Shown: positions 27,710 through 37,151 of the stretch, piece by piece
Position numbering within the stretch: the stretch's first letter is position 1
How the letters are laid out: each line of letters starts with the position of its first letter
From: Mumia sp. zg.B17
GTDB lineage: Bacteria > Actinomycetota > Actinomycetes > Propionibacteriales > Nocardioidaceae
Length of the DNA stretch: 64,000 nt
Direction of reading: 5' to 3'
Assembly: GCF_019550915.1 (NCBI RefSeq)
Contig: NZ_JAHWCI010000005.1
Location: forward strand, 1-64,000
Translations under genes and position numbers: made by a program
Notes under the pieces: model-generated
The model's input: the letters and a program-made list of their open reading frames with translations, nothing else
Told to the model about the DNA's origin: nothing
Database searches by the model: none

Positions 27710-28348
27710 TCAGCGCGGCTCGCCGGGCACCTGATCCGCAGAGCGTCTCGCGGACCGGGAGCCGCGGACCATGCGGACGGCCTGCCCGATGTAGTCGACG
27801 GCGGTGACCATGGTGACGACGACGGCAGCCGCCATCGTGAGGTACGCGAGCCACATCGTCCAGTCGGGCAGCAGCGCCTCGATCGGGAACAGGTACATGC
27901 CGAGGGCGACCGCCTGGAGGACAGTCTTGAGCTTGCCACCACGGGAGGCCGGCATGACCCCGTAGCGGAGCACGGCGAACCGCATCACCGTGATGCCCCA
28001 CTCGCGCACGAGCACCATGATGGTGACCCACCACGGGAGCGCACCGATGATCGACAGACCGACGAACGCCATCCCGGTCAGCGCCTTGTCGGCGATCGGG
28101 TCGGCGATCTTGCCGAAGTCGGTGATCAGACCACGGCTCCGCGCCAGGTTGCCGTCGATGCGGTCGGTGGCCATCGCGACCACGAACACCGCCCAGGCGA
28201 CGAGCCGGGTGCCGGTGCTCTCGCCACCGTCGATCAGCAGCAGCCAACCGAACACCGGGACGAACGCGATCCGGAGAACGGTCAGCGCGTTGGCGATGTT
28301 GTAGATGCTCGGCGTCTGCGCGGCGGCGGACGTCGGCGTGCCGTTCAT
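27710..28348 (-). CDS. pgsA: CDP-diacylglycerol-glycerol-3-phosphate 3-phosphatidyltransferase
   Basis: Integral membrane enzyme making phosphatidylglycerophosphate, the precursor of phosphatidylglycerol and cardiolipin. The 212-residue product has about five membrane segments. The CDP-alcohol phosphotransferase signature is complete: DRIDGNLAR followed eight residues later by G, then D and D (TDFGKIADPIADK). The start ATG has GAGGAG upstream. It lies between the rodZ-like gene and cinA on the minus strand; a 70-100 nt gap before it may hold its own promoter. Paralogous phosphatidylinositol-phosphate synthase is possible but the pgsA-cinA-clgR context favours this call. Confidence 0.92.
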   Translation of the reverse strand: MNGTPTSAAAQTPSIYNIANALTVLRIAFVPVFGWLLLIDGGESTGTRLVAWAVFVVAMATDRIDGNLARSRGLITDFGKIADPIADKALTGMAFVGLSIIGALPWWVTIMVLVREWGITVMRFAVLRYGVMPASRGGKLKTVLQAVALGMYLFPIEALLPDWTMWLAYLTMAAAVVVTMVTAVDYIGQAVRMVRGSRSARRSADQVPGEPR

Positions 28349-28433
28349 CGTGTCTCCTCGGGCGGCTCACAGGGGCGGCCGGTCCGTCGGTGACCCGGCG
28401 GCCGCGGGCCTCTGCCCAGCCTAGCGGCACGCC

Positions 28434-30116
28434 TCAAGACCTCCCGAGGGTGGCGCTGACCTTGCCGGAGCCCTCCTCCAGGTGGCGGGCCTTGCCTCCG
28501 TTGACGGCCACCGTGGCCGCGTCTGCGCGCCCGAGGCTCACCTTCGCCGGCCCGACCACGCTGACCCGCCGGAACTCGGACCTCGCCAGCTCACCGGACC
28601 ACACCGTGGTGCCTCGTGCGTCGGTGACCGTGACCTTCGTGGGCTTGCGCTCCTTGCCACGGATGACCAGGTGGTTCGTCGTCGGCGCTCCGAGGCCGGC
28701 GAGCGCCGACGGGTCCGCCGGAGCGGGTGCGGCGTCGGTCGGGACGGCGGCCGGAGGCGCGTCCCCCTCGCCCCCGACGACGAGCTGGCCGATCCCCCAG
28801 ATGATCGCGAGCACGAGGACGACCACGGTGAGGGCAACCCAGCTGCGGCCACCGCGCGCCACACGGATCGTCTGCCCGCCGGTCGAACGCTCCGCCTCGA
28901 ACACCGCGCGGGCCGGGACCGGCCCCTGGGCGTACGACGCGTCATAGGCCTCAACCAGGGGTGTGGCGTCGGTGCCGAGCACGCGGGCGATCGCGCGCAG
29001 GTGCCCGCGGGCGTAGAAGTCGCCCCCGCAGACCCCGGTGTCGCCGTCCTCGAGGGCCTCGATGACGTGCGGGCGGATCTGGGTGCGGGCGGCGAGGTCG
29101 TCGATGCTCACGCCGGCACGCCCGCGAGCCTCGCGCAGCATCGTGCCCAGGACGGGCTCGGCCGGCTCGGCGCCAGGCCCGGGCGGCGCAGGGGCGTCGA
29201 TCTCCGGGACACGCTCAGTGGCGGGCGCGACCTCGGTGACGGGATCTGCCCGCCCTGCCGTGTCGGCTCGCGCCGACTCCTCGATCGGACGGTCGATCAC
29301 GAGCTCGGGACGGCCGCCGCTGGCCCGCAGGGCGGTCACCACGCGGAACCCAGGCGCCAAGGCCGACGAACCGGCGCTCTGGACCAGACCGAGATCGATC
29401 CGCGCCGGCGCGGAGGGACCGCCATCGAGAGGACTCGACGAGGCTGTCCGTGGCACGTCGTGACCAGCGACCTCGGGCGGCTCCCGGTGGACGTCAGACT
29501 GCGGGACGGGCGCTGGCCGCGGGGCGGCTTCCGCCTCGCGCGCCGAGGGCTCATCCGGCTCGGGCTCGGCCGGCTCGGCCTCCCCTTCACGGGCGTCGGG
29601 CTCTGGTTGCGGCGCCTGGCGCACGAGGAGATGCTCGTCGCCGGACAGCGCGATGAGTGCCTGCGCGATGTCGGCGTCGCTCACGCGGACGGCGAGACCC
29701 AGGGGTACGACGTACGCCGTGCCGTCGCGGGCCACGACCTCGAGGGCGCCGTCGCGGAGCAGTCCGCTCGGCTCGACGAGCACGACATGGTCGACCTCAC
29801 CCCACGGGAGACCACGCCACTCACGGTCGTGCCGGAACCGGACGCCCAGTCCGTCGGCGACCAGCAGCGGGCTGCGTGCGTCCCACCACGCTGCCCCCGC
29901 CACCACCGCGATGGCAGCGAGCACGAGCACGATCAGTGCCAGGACCGGCGAGCCGCCGACCGCTCGCACGCCGTACAGGATGGCGAGTGCGGCCGCGCCG
30001 ACGGCGACCATCGCGAGCGCGCCCGCGCTGCGGCGCACCTCGAGGACCTCCTCACGCATCACCGCACCGCCGATCGGCTCCGCCGCGGCACGTTCCTCCT
30101 CCAGGTGATCCGTCAT
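28434..30116 (-). CDS. RodZ-like protein with N-terminal membrane PH-like domain
   Basis: 560 residues in an unusual order. Residues 30-80 are two membrane segments, followed by a small beta domain (about 82-160, LLVADGLGVRFRHDREW) resembling bacterial PH domains. A Pro/Glu/Ala-rich linker spans about 165-320. An HTH_25 domain (about 323-385, LREARGRAGVSIDDLAARTQ) comes next, then a single membrane helix (426-446) and a C-terminal DUF4115-like beta domain (about 485-560). The last three match RodZ, which links MreB and peptidoglycan synthesis. ATG at 30116 lies one base after the ftsK stop. The extra N-terminal half makes it longer than typical RodZ. Confidence 0.82.
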   Translation of the reverse strand: MTDHLEEERAAAEPIGGAVMREEVLEVRRSAGALAMVAVGAAALAILYGVRAVGGSPVLALIVLVLAAIAVVAGAAWWDARSPLLVADGLGVRFRHDREWRGLPWGEVDHVVLVEPSGLLRDGALEVVARDGTAYVVPLGLAVRVSDADIAQALIALSGDEHLLVRQAPQPEPDAREGEAEPAEPEPDEPSAREAEAAPRPAPVPQSDVHREPPEVAGHDVPRTASSSPLDGGPSAPARIDLGLVQSAGSSALAPGFRVVTALRASGGRPELVIDRPIEESARADTAGRADPVTEVAPATERVPEIDAPAPPGPGAEPAEPVLGTMLREARGRAGVSIDDLAARTQIRPHVIEALEDGDTGVCGGDFYARGHLRAIARVLGTDATPLVEAYDASYAQGPVPARAVFEAERSTGGQTIRVARGGRSWVALTVVVLVLAIIWGIGQLVVGGEGDAPPAAVPTDAAPAPADPSALAGLGAPTTNHLVIRGKERKPTKVTVTDARGTTVWSGELARSEFRRVSVVGPAKVSLGRADAATVAVNGGKARHLEEGSGKVSATLGRS

Positions 30117-30117
30117 G

Positions 30118-32643
30118 TCACTCCCCTCGCAACGTCTCCAGGACCTCGTCGAGGTCGTCGGGCTTGATCAGCACGTCACGTGCCTTCGATCCTTCGCTCG
30201 GCCCGACGACGCCGCGGGACTCGAGGATGTCCATCAGGCGACCCGCCTTCGCGAATCCGACGCGCAGCTTGCGCTGGAGCATCGACGTCGACCCGAACTG
30301 GGTGTTGACGACCAGCTCGACAGCCTGCAGCACGAGCTCCAGGTCGTCGCCGATGTCGTCGTCGATCTCGCGCTTGCTGGCCTGGGGCGCGGTCACGTCC
30401 TCGCGGTAGACCGGCTGGAGCTGCTCCTTGCAGTGCTGGACGACCTCGTGGATCTCCTTCTCGGTGATCCAGGCGCCCTGCATGCGGACCGCCTTGTTGG
30501 CGCCCATCGGGAGGAACAGCCCGTCACCGCCGCCGACCAGCTTCTCCGCGCCGGGCTGGTCGAGGATCACACGGCTGTCACCGAGCGAGGAGGTCGCGAA
30601 CGCCAGTCTGCTGGGCACGTTGGCCTTGATCAGACCGGTGACGACGTCGACCGAGGGCCGCTGGGTGGCGAGCACGAGGTGGATGCCGGCGGCGCGGGCG
30701 AGCTGGGTGATGCGGACGATCGAGTCCTCGACGTCGCGCGGGGCGACCATCATGAGGTCGGCGAGCTCGTCGACGACGACGAGGAGGTACGGATAGGGAG
30801 CCAGCTTGCGCTCGCTGCCCGGCGGCACCTTGACCGTGCCGGCGCGGACGGCCTTGTTGAAGTCGTCGATGTGCCGGAACCCGAAGTTGGCGAGGTCGTC
30901 GTAGCGCATGTCCATCTCGCGCACGACCCACTGCAGCGCCTCCGCCGCCTTCTTCGGGTTGGTGATGATCTGCGTGATGAGGTGCGGGATGCCCTCGTAC
31001 GCGGTGAGCTCGACGCGCTTGGGGTCGACGAGGATCATCCGGACCTCGTCGGGGGTCGCCCGCATCAGCACCGAGGAGATCATCGAGTTGATGAAGCTCG
31101 ACTTGCCCGAGCCTGTGGCACCGGCCACCAGGAGGTGCGGCATCTTGGCCATGTTGGCGACGACGAAGCCACCCTCGACGTCCTTGCCGAGCCCGACGAC
31201 CATCGGGTGATGGTCGCTGCGCGCCCGGTTGGAGCGCAGCACGTCTCCGAGGGAGACGGTCTCCTTGTCGGTGTTGGGGATCTCGATGCCGATCGCGGAC
31301 TTGCCCGGGATCGGCGAGAGGATCCGCACCTCGTTGGAGGCGACGGCATAGGAGATGTTCTTGGCGAGCGCCGTGATCTTCTCGACCTTGACGCCCTGGC
31401 CGAGCTCGATCTCGTAGCGCGTGACGGTCGGACCACGCGTGTAGCCGGTGACCTCCGCATCGACACTGAACTCTTCGAGCACGGTGGTCAGCCGTGCCAC
31501 CACAGCGTCGGAGGCGGCGGTGCGCGCCTTGTGCGGGGTGCCCTCGCGCAGCATGTCGTTGGCGGGGAGCGTGTAGACGATGTCGCCCGAGAGCGCGAGC
31601 TGCTCAGCGCGCGCCGGCAGAGGCGTCATGGGCGGGAGCTCGACAGGCTCGTCGTCCTTGACGGCGGCCGCCGGGGTGACGGAGACGGTGTCGTCGTCCT
31701 CGGGCGACTTCTGCACCTTGCCCTTGCGGGTCGGCGTCGCGACCGTCGGCTCGTCGCCGGGCCCGCCGACCAGCGGGTTGTCGTACGGGACGTCGCTGCC
31801 GGGGCCACCCCTCGAGGGTCGCCTCCGACCCGACTGGGCAGCGGCCGCGTCCTCGTCCCCGTCGGCCGCGTCGTGCTTGGCACCGATGAGGAGGTCGCGC
31901 GCCGAGCGGAGGCGCTCGGGGATCCGGTAGACCGGGGTGCCGGTGATGACCAGCAGGCCGAAGAACGTGAGGAGGACCAGCAGCGGGACGGTCACGTACG
32001 GCGTGCGCAGCAGGTCGTCGAGGAGCTTGGAGACGCCGTAGCCGATCGCGCCGCCGGCATCGCGGATCCCCGCCCCGTCACCTTCCGACGGCGCAGGGAT
32101 GCCGTTGGCGATGGAGACGATGCCGAGGATTCCACCCGACAACGACGCCCACCCGATGATCTGACGTCCGGGCGGCCCGTTGGCCTCCGGGTTGCGCATC
32201 GTGCGTCCACCGGCGACGAAGAGCGCCAGCGGCACGGTCCAGGCGAGCAGGCCGACGCTGTTGGAGACCGCCTCGCCGACCGCCTTGGTCAACGGGCTGT
32301 CGACCTGGAACCACACAGCGCCGACGACGACGACGCCGGCGCCGATGAGGACGAGCCCGACACCGTCACGACGGTGCTCCGGCTCGAGGTCACGAGCAGC
32401 GTGCCCGACGCTCCGCACGATCGCGCCGAGCATGCGGGCCAGGCCCATCCAGAGCGCCGCGATCCCCCTCCCGAGCGCGCTGAGGGCACGCAGGACCGGA
32501 CCAGGACCCGAACGCGGCGGCGGAGCGGGACGACGCCTGGTCGTACCCTGCCCACGCTGCTGCGGACGACGGCCCTGGCCACCGGACGACCGCGAGTTCT
32601 TTTTGGACGACCCTCGCGGTGGGGAAGACGTACGGCTCGCCAT
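30118..32643 (-). CDS. ftsK: DNA translocase FtsK/SpoIIIE
   Basis: Membrane-anchored motor that pumps chromosomes through the closing septum. The 841-residue product starts with a basic Ser/Arg/Pro tail (1-45), four membrane segments (about 95-240), an acidic linker (250-340), the alpha domain, and the motor with Walker A GATGSGKS (508-515) and Walker B LLVVVDELADL. A gamma winged helix for polar DNA sequences closes the protein (last 65 residues, STSMLQRKLRVGFAKAGRLM). I chose ATG at 32643: TAGAGT stands 7 nt before it, indicating leaderless transcription. It heads the ftsK-rodZ-pgsA-cinA group. Confidence 0.95.
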   Translation of the reverse strand: MASRTSSPPRGSSKKNSRSSGGQGRRPQQRGQGTTRRRPAPPPRSGPGPVLRALSALGRGIAALWMGLARMLGAIVRSVGHAARDLEPEHRRDGVGLVLIGAGVVVVGAVWFQVDSPLTKAVGEAVSNSVGLLAWTVPLALFVAGGRTMRNPEANGPPGRQIIGWASLSGGILGIVSIANGIPAPSEGDGAGIRDAGGAIGYGVSKLLDDLLRTPYVTVPLLVLLTFFGLLVITGTPVYRIPERLRSARDLLIGAKHDAADGDEDAAAAQSGRRRPSRGGPGSDVPYDNPLVGGPGDEPTVATPTRKGKVQKSPEDDDTVSVTPAAAVKDDEPVELPPMTPLPARAEQLALSGDIVYTLPANDMLREGTPHKARTAASDAVVARLTTVLEEFSVDAEVTGYTRGPTVTRYEIELGQGVKVEKITALAKNISYAVASNEVRILSPIPGKSAIGIEIPNTDKETVSLGDVLRSNRARSDHHPMVVGLGKDVEGGFVVANMAKMPHLLVAGATGSGKSSFINSMISSVLMRATPDEVRMILVDPKRVELTAYEGIPHLITQIITNPKKAAEALQWVVREMDMRYDDLANFGFRHIDDFNKAVRAGTVKVPPGSERKLAPYPYLLVVVDELADLMMVAPRDVEDSIVRITQLARAAGIHLVLATQRPSVDVVTGLIKANVPSRLAFATSSLGDSRVILDQPGAEKLVGGGDGLFLPMGANKAVRMQGAWITEKEIHEVVQHCKEQLQPVYREDVTAPQASKREIDDDIGDDLELVLQAVELVVNTQFGSTSMLQRKLRVGFAKAGRLMDILESRGVVGPSEGSKARDVLIKPDDLDEVLETLRGE

Positions 32644-32782
32644 GGGGGCGACTCTAAGCCTGAGAGCCGCACCCGTCCGGTAGCCCACGCCGTGCGACGG
32701 GCTGCTCGTCGCGGGCCCACCTCGTCGTCGTGCGGACGCGCCGGGGCGAGGGCCCGCAGTGGGCCCCCGCCCCCGCGCTCGC

Positions 32783-33205
32783 TCAGGCGCTGATCGCGCG
32801 GCTGGTGTCCTCGCCGTGCTGGATCTCGACCTTGCGCGGCTTCGCCTTCTCCGCGACAGGGATCGTCACCCGCAGCACCCCGTCGGCATAGCGCGCCTCG
32901 ACGCGCTCGGTGTCGAGCGTGTCGCCGAGGATGAGCTGCCGGCTGAACACACCGCGCGGACGCTCGGCCGCGATCAGCTCCTCGACGCCCTCGCGGGCCG
33001 GACGGTCGGCGCGGACCGTCAGGACGTTGCGCTCGACGGCGATGTCGATCGAGCCCGGGTCGACGCCCGGCAGGTCGAGCTCGACGACGAACGAGTCGCC
33101 CTCGCGCCACGCATCCATCGGCATCCCGGCCGGACGAGCGGCGGTCCCGAAGACCTGCTGAGTCAGACGGTCGAGCTCACGGAACGGATCGGTGCGCATG
33201 AGCAT
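32783..33205 (-). CDS. Small heat shock protein Hsp20
   Basis: 140-residue ATP-independent chaperone holding unfolded proteins. The N-terminal [19 protein letters not shown] is typical of actinobacterial Hsp20, and the alpha-crystallin domain runs from about 33 to 130 with [18 protein letters not shown] and [16 protein letters not shown]. The C-terminal IXI-like tail is EIQHG. Three ATGs lie in a row; ATG at 33205 is favoured since GGAGG is 8 nt away. It is divergent from an hspR-type regulator, a common pair, so heat induction by release of that repressor is likely. Confidence 0.93.
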   Translation of the reverse strand: MLMRTDPFRELDRLTQQVFGTAARPAGMPMDAWREGDSFVVELDLPGVDPGSIDIAVERNVLTVRADRPAREGVEELIAAERPRGVFSRQLILGDTLDTERVEARYADGVLRVTIPVAEKAKPRKVEIQHGEDTSRAISA

Positions 33206-33232
33206 GATCATCACCTCCACAGAACCTTTCAT

Positions 33233-33310
33233 GCCTCACGCATGACCTATATTGGCTGTTACACTTTTTATATACCGCAGAGTTGAAGACGATGCAAGAG
33301 GGGTCGACAG
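33233..33310. promoter_or_regulatory. AT-rich divergent promoter region of hsp20 and hspR
   Basis: The stretch 33246-33275 contains TATATT and TTTTTATATACC, by far the most AT-rich part of the window. It lies between the two divergent genes and must hold both promoters and the HspR site. A canonical HAIR element (CTTGAGT-N7-ACTCAAG) is not present; only AGTTGAAG at 33281-33288 resembles half of it. Confidence 0.55.
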
Positions 33311-33610
33311 ATGACTGGTCGAGCGCGGGACCGCGCGGTCTACGCGATCTCGGTCGCCGCCGAGCTCGCGGGCACAGCCGCCCAGAACCTCCGCGTCTAC
33401 GAGCGCGAAGGTCTGGTCGCACCGGCCCGGACCAGCGGCGGCACGCGTCGCTACAGCGACGACGACGTCGTACGGCTCCGGCGGATCGTGGCGCTGCTCG
33501 ACTCGGGGCTCAACCTCGCGGGCATCACCATGGTCCTCGAGCTGGAGGACGAGAACGCCCGCCTGCGCGCCGACCGCGACGTCGAGCAGGATGCCGGTCG
33601 CGACGGCTGA
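33311..33610 (+). CDS. hspR: MerR family regulator, HspR type
   Basis: 99-residue repressor of heat shock genes. The winged helix begins ISVAAELAGTAAQNLRVYER near residues 13-32, followed by GLVAPARTSGGTRRYSDDDV, and the second half carries GLNLAGITMVLELEDENARL, the conserved HspR helix. There are no Cys residues for metal sensing, in line with HspR rather than metal-binding MerR. ATG has AGAGGGG upstream. It is divergent from hsp20 and not linked to dnaK here, so it may be a dedicated regulator of that small chaperone. Confidence 0.85.
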   Translation: MTGRARDRAVYAISVAAELAGTAAQNLRVYEREGLVAPARTSGGTRRYSDDDVVRLRRIVALLDSGLNLAGITMVLELEDENARLRADRDVEQDAGRDG

Positions 33611-33706
33611 GCGGGCCAGATCATCTCGGGACGGTGGCGGTCTCCGTCCGTCCATCCGCTGCTGCGAAGATGACCGGCGAATCGTCCCACAGCGGAAGAG
33701 GCACAC

Positions 33707-35314
33707 GTGAGTCGTCGCGACGCCGACAAGAAGAATGGCCCGCGAGCGTATGCGCGTGCACGTCTCGACAAGCGCAGAGGCAAGGAGACCGGCCTCCGCC
33801 TTCCGGTGACCACGGCGCTGCTGATCGTCTACGCGGTTCTCGCGCTGATCGGCCTCGCGCTGCTGTTCATCGCCCCGTACTGGTTCGGGTTCCTGCGCGG
33901 CGTCGCCTACAACGCCGCCGCGCCGGTGACGCTCACCGCGGTGCTCCTGGTCCTGCTGGCGCTCGTCACCGACCTGCGCGGGAGGCGGATGGTCGTGCTC
34001 GTGATCGCGTTGACGGTCGGATGGGTGGCCTTCGGGGTCTACTCGACGCTGACCGTCGGATGGCACGCAGCGAAGGGCGTGTACGAGGCGTCCGTCGTGG
34101 AGACCGACGACCCTCAGGGCGGGTACGAGGTTCGTGAGCCGTACGAGGTGGCGAGGTCGAACGTCTCACAAGGCATCGGTGACGTGATCGCGTCCGACCG
34201 CGCCACCGCGATCAAGCACGTCGACGGAGAGTGGACGGCGATCGTCCCCCGCAAGGGATGGAACAAGGGGTACGCGAAGGTCGTCTCCCGCGACACCGAC
34301 GGCGAGTACACGTCGTGCGCCTTCGACGACGAGCACTCGGGGGTCAAGTTCGGCGGGAAGTTCAGCCACAACCTCGGCCGCGCGATCACCGGGCAGGTCA
34401 TCGACACCTGGGGCCGTTTCGCCCCCGTCGTGTGGGACGAGTCCGACATGTTCGGGCTGTGCGACGGCGACGGAGCCAGGATCGTCGTGCCCCTCACGCG
34501 GTGGAGCGGTCACTGGGCGTCGCACCAGGTCCCCGCCGGCGTCGCGATCGTCGAGACCGACGGGAGCGTCCGTGTCGACAAGACCGCGAAGGGGATCGAC
34601 GGGCCGGTCTATCCGATCTCGCTCGCTGCCGAGCAGCGCGAGTCGACACGAGCCGCTGGGTCGTTCTGGGACTACGTCAGGCACCGCTCCGGGTACGCCG
34701 ACAGCGACGCCGTCGGCGAGGCGGGGGCCGCCAACACCGGTGAGTTCGCCCTCGTCCGCGCCAAGGGCGGGATGGACTACGTGACGCCGTTGACCCGTGC
34801 ATCGAGCGACCGTTCCGGGTCTCAGTCGATCGTCGGAGTCTCCACGATCGCGGCGGACAGGACCGAGCCGGGCAGACTCGCCACGCTGACCGTCCACAAG
34901 GTCCCGGCGGAGTCGGGCCTGCGCGGCCGGATCTCGAAGACGCTGACCAACTTCCAGAACGTCTCCGTCCTCGCGACCCGCAAGGCCACGATGCTCGAGG
35001 TCGTCCCCACGAGCGCCGACATGTGGGTGGCCACGCTCGGGATGGAGGCGGCCGACGTGATCTCTCCCGCGTACCGGATCGAGATCCCCAGCGAGGGTGA
35101 AGCGTGCCTGAAGGCGCTCGACGGCCGCACCATCCAGTGCGGCGCGCAGGCCGGGGTCGACGGCAACGGAGCCGGGCCGGTCCTCGCTCCGTCGGACGGC
35201 GCCGACCCGAGCGGTGGTGCCCTCGCTGATCGCAGCGACGCGGAGCTGCTCAAGGACCTCGCCGACATCACCGCCGAGCTCCAACGTCGCGAACAGGCAG
35301 GTCCGGCCGACTGA
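33707..35314 (+). CDS. Membrane protein of unknown function, 535 aa
   Basis: I do not recognise this family. After a basic cytoplasmic N-terminus (1-35) there are three hydrophobic segments at about 35-56, 72-90 and 95-118, then a large extracytoplasmic domain of about 400 residues. That domain has repeated beta-rich stretches, single Cys pairs (SCAFDDE, MFGLCDGDG, and EACLKAL with TIQCGAQ near 465-480, perhaps a disulfide) and a Trp-rich middle. A short charged helix (SDAELLKDLADITAELQ) ends the protein. GTG start has GAAGAGG 7 nt upstream. It is a single-gene unit convergent with rnj. Confidence 0.75.
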   Translation: MSRRDADKKNGPRAYARARLDKRRGKETGLRLPVTTALLIVYAVLALIGLALLFIAPYWFGFLRGVAYNAAAPVTLTAVLLVLLALVTDLRGRRMVVLVIALTVGWVAFGVYSTLTVGWHAAKGVYEASVVETDDPQGGYEVREPYEVARSNVSQGIGDVIASDRATAIKHVDGEWTAIVPRKGWNKGYAKVVSRDTDGEYTSCAFDDEHSGVKFGGKFSHNLGRAITGQVIDTWGRFAPVVWDESDMFGLCDGDGARIVVPLTRWSGHWASHQVPAGVAIVETDGSVRVDKTAKGIDGPVYPISLAAEQRESTRAAGSFWDYVRHRSGYADSDAVGEAGAANTGEFALVRAKGGMDYVTPLTRASSDRSGSQSIVGVSTIAADRTEPGRLATLTVHKVPAESGLRGRISKTLTNFQNVSVLATRKATMLEVVPTSADMWVATLGMEAADVISPAYRIEIPSEGEACLKALDGRTIQCGAQAGVDGNGAGPVLAPSDGADPSGGALADRSDAELLKDLADITAELQRREQAGPAD

Positions 35315-35363
35315 CCGCCTGGCGAGCCTGCGGCCGGCCAGTGCGAAGCGGGGAGAACTCACC

Positions 35364-35430
35364 CCCTGGGTGGCCCCAGGGTCCGACCGGACGGCTCGGA
35401 CGACCTCACGGGCGGCGGACAACCGCCGCC
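35364..35430. terminator. Two tandem hairpins between convergent genes
   Basis: CCCTGGG (35364-35370) pairs with CCCAGGG (35375-35381) around TGGC. GGCGGCGG (35411-35418) pairs with CCGCCGCC (35423-35430) around ACAA. They lie in the 142-bp gap between the stop of the 535-aa gene and the rnj stop, so they probably form a bidirectional terminator. Neither has a T tract. Confidence 0.5.
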
Positions 35431-35456
35431 GCCACGAGAGGCCGCCGAGACGTCTC

Positions 35457-37148
35457 TCAGGCCTCGAGGACGACGGGCACGATCATCGGGCGCCGGCGGT
35501 GCGCTCCCGAGACCCAGCGGCCCACCGTACGGCGGATGATCTGCTGGAGCTGGTGCGTGTCGTACGTGCCGTCGCTGACGGCGTCGGCCAGCGCCTGCTC
35601 GATCCGGGGCACGATCTCGGTGAAGATCGAATCGTCCTCGGCGAAGCCGCGAGCCTGGATCTCCGGACCGCTGACGACCTTGCCGCTCGAGGAGTCGATG
35701 ACCACGATGACCGAGACGAAGCCCTCCTCGCCGAGGATCCGCCGGTCCTTGAGCTCGGACTCGGTGATGTCTCCGACCGACGAGCCGTCGACGTAGACGT
35801 AGCCGCAGTCGACCTTCCCGGTGACCTTGGCGCGACCGTCGACGAGGTCCACCACGAACCCGTCCTCGGCGATGACGACGCGGTCGTGCTCGACCCCCGT
35901 CGCCCGCGCCAGCGCCGCGTTGGCGTGCAGGTGACGCATCTCGCCGTGGACCGGCATGACGTTGCTCGGCTTGACGATGTTGTAGCAGTAGAGGAGCTCG
36001 CCCGCCGACGCATGGCCGGAGACGTGGACCAGGGCGTTGCCCTTGTGCACCACGCGCGCCCCCAGCCGGATGAGGCCGTCGATGACGCGGTAGACGGCGT
36101 TCTCGTTGCCGGGGATCAGCGAGCTCGCCAGCACCACCGTGTCACCGGGCTCGATGCGGACGGAGTCGTGCGAGTTGGCCGCGATCCGCGACAGCGCCGC
36201 CATCGGCTCGCCCTGCGACCCGGTCGACACGAGGACGAGCTCCTCGGGCCGGTAGTCGGAGATCTTGCGGCCGTCGACGATCACGCCGTCGGGGACGTGG
36301 AGATAGCCGAGGTCGCGCGCGATCTGCATGTTGCGGATCATCGAGCGGCCGATGTAGGCGACCTTGCGGCCGTGCTTGACCGCGGCGTCGAGGATCTGCT
36401 GGACGCGGTGCACGTGCGAGGCGAAGCAGGCTGTGATGATGCGCTGCTGGCTCTGCGCGAAGACGCGGTCGAGCACCGGCGAGATGTCACGCTCGGTCGT
36501 CGTGAAGCCCGGGACGTCGGCGTTGGTGGAGTCGGTGAGGAAGAGGTCGACCCCGGCCTCCCCCAGCCGCGCGAACGCCCGCAGGTCGGTGATGCGGCCG
36601 TCGAGCGGAAGCTGGTCCATCTTGAAGTCGCCGGTGTGGATGACCAGGCCGGCCTCGGTACGGATCGCGACGGCGAGAGCGTCCGGGATCGAGTGGTTGA
36701 CCGCGATGAACTCCAGGTCGAACGGCGCCAGCGACAGGGTGTCGTCCTCGGCCACGACGTACTTCGGCACGTCCTTGAGACGGTGCTCGCGGAGCTTCGA
36801 GTCGACCAGGGCGAGCGTCAGGCGCGATCCGACGAGCGGGATGTCGCCGCGCTCGCGCAGGAGGTACGGGACGCCACCGATGTGGTCCTCGTGACCGTGG
36901 GTCAAGACGATCGCGACGATGTCGTCCAGACGGTGCCGGATCGGCGAGAAGTCGGGCAGGATCAGGTCGACACCTGGCTGGTGGTCCTCGGGGAAGAGGA
37001 CGCCGCAGTCCACGATGAGGAGCTTGCCGGCGTGCTCGAAGACGGTCATGTTGCGACCGATCTCGCCGAGACCGCCGAGCGCGATGATGCGCAGCCCGTC
37101 GGCGGGGAGCTCCGGCGGTGCGCCGAGCTCGGGATGAGGATGGCTCAT
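35457..37148 (-). CDS. rnj: Ribonuclease J
   Basis: Zinc-dependent endo- and 5'-exoribonuclease for rRNA maturation and mRNA turnover. The 563-residue product has the metallo-beta-lactamase motif LTHGHEDHIGGVPYL, the beta-CASP domain with LVSTGSQGEPMAAL, and the HVSGHAS-type motif C (LVHVSGHASAGELL). A long C-terminal domain follows. ATG at 37148 begins 3 nt after the dapA stop, so rnj is in the dapA operon, the usual order in actinobacteria. Confidence 0.96.
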   Translation of the reverse strand: MSHPHPELGAPPELPADGLRIIALGGLGEIGRNMTVFEHAGKLLIVDCGVLFPEDHQPGVDLILPDFSPIRHRLDDIVAIVLTHGHEDHIGGVPYLLRERGDIPLVGSRLTLALVDSKLREHRLKDVPKYVVAEDDTLSLAPFDLEFIAVNHSIPDALAVAIRTEAGLVIHTGDFKMDQLPLDGRITDLRAFARLGEAGVDLFLTDSTNADVPGFTTTERDISPVLDRVFAQSQQRIITACFASHVHRVQQILDAAVKHGRKVAYIGRSMIRNMQIARDLGYLHVPDGVIVDGRKISDYRPEELVLVSTGSQGEPMAALSRIAANSHDSVRIEPGDTVVLASSLIPGNENAVYRVIDGLIRLGARVVHKGNALVHVSGHASAGELLYCYNIVKPSNVMPVHGEMRHLHANAALARATGVEHDRVVIAEDGFVVDLVDGRAKVTGKVDCGYVYVDGSSVGDITESELKDRRILGEEGFVSVIVVIDSSSGKVVSGPEIQARGFAEDDSIFTEIVPRIEQALADAVSDGTYDTHQLQQIIRRTVGRWVSGAHRRRPMIVPVVLEA

Positions 37149-37151
37149 TTA

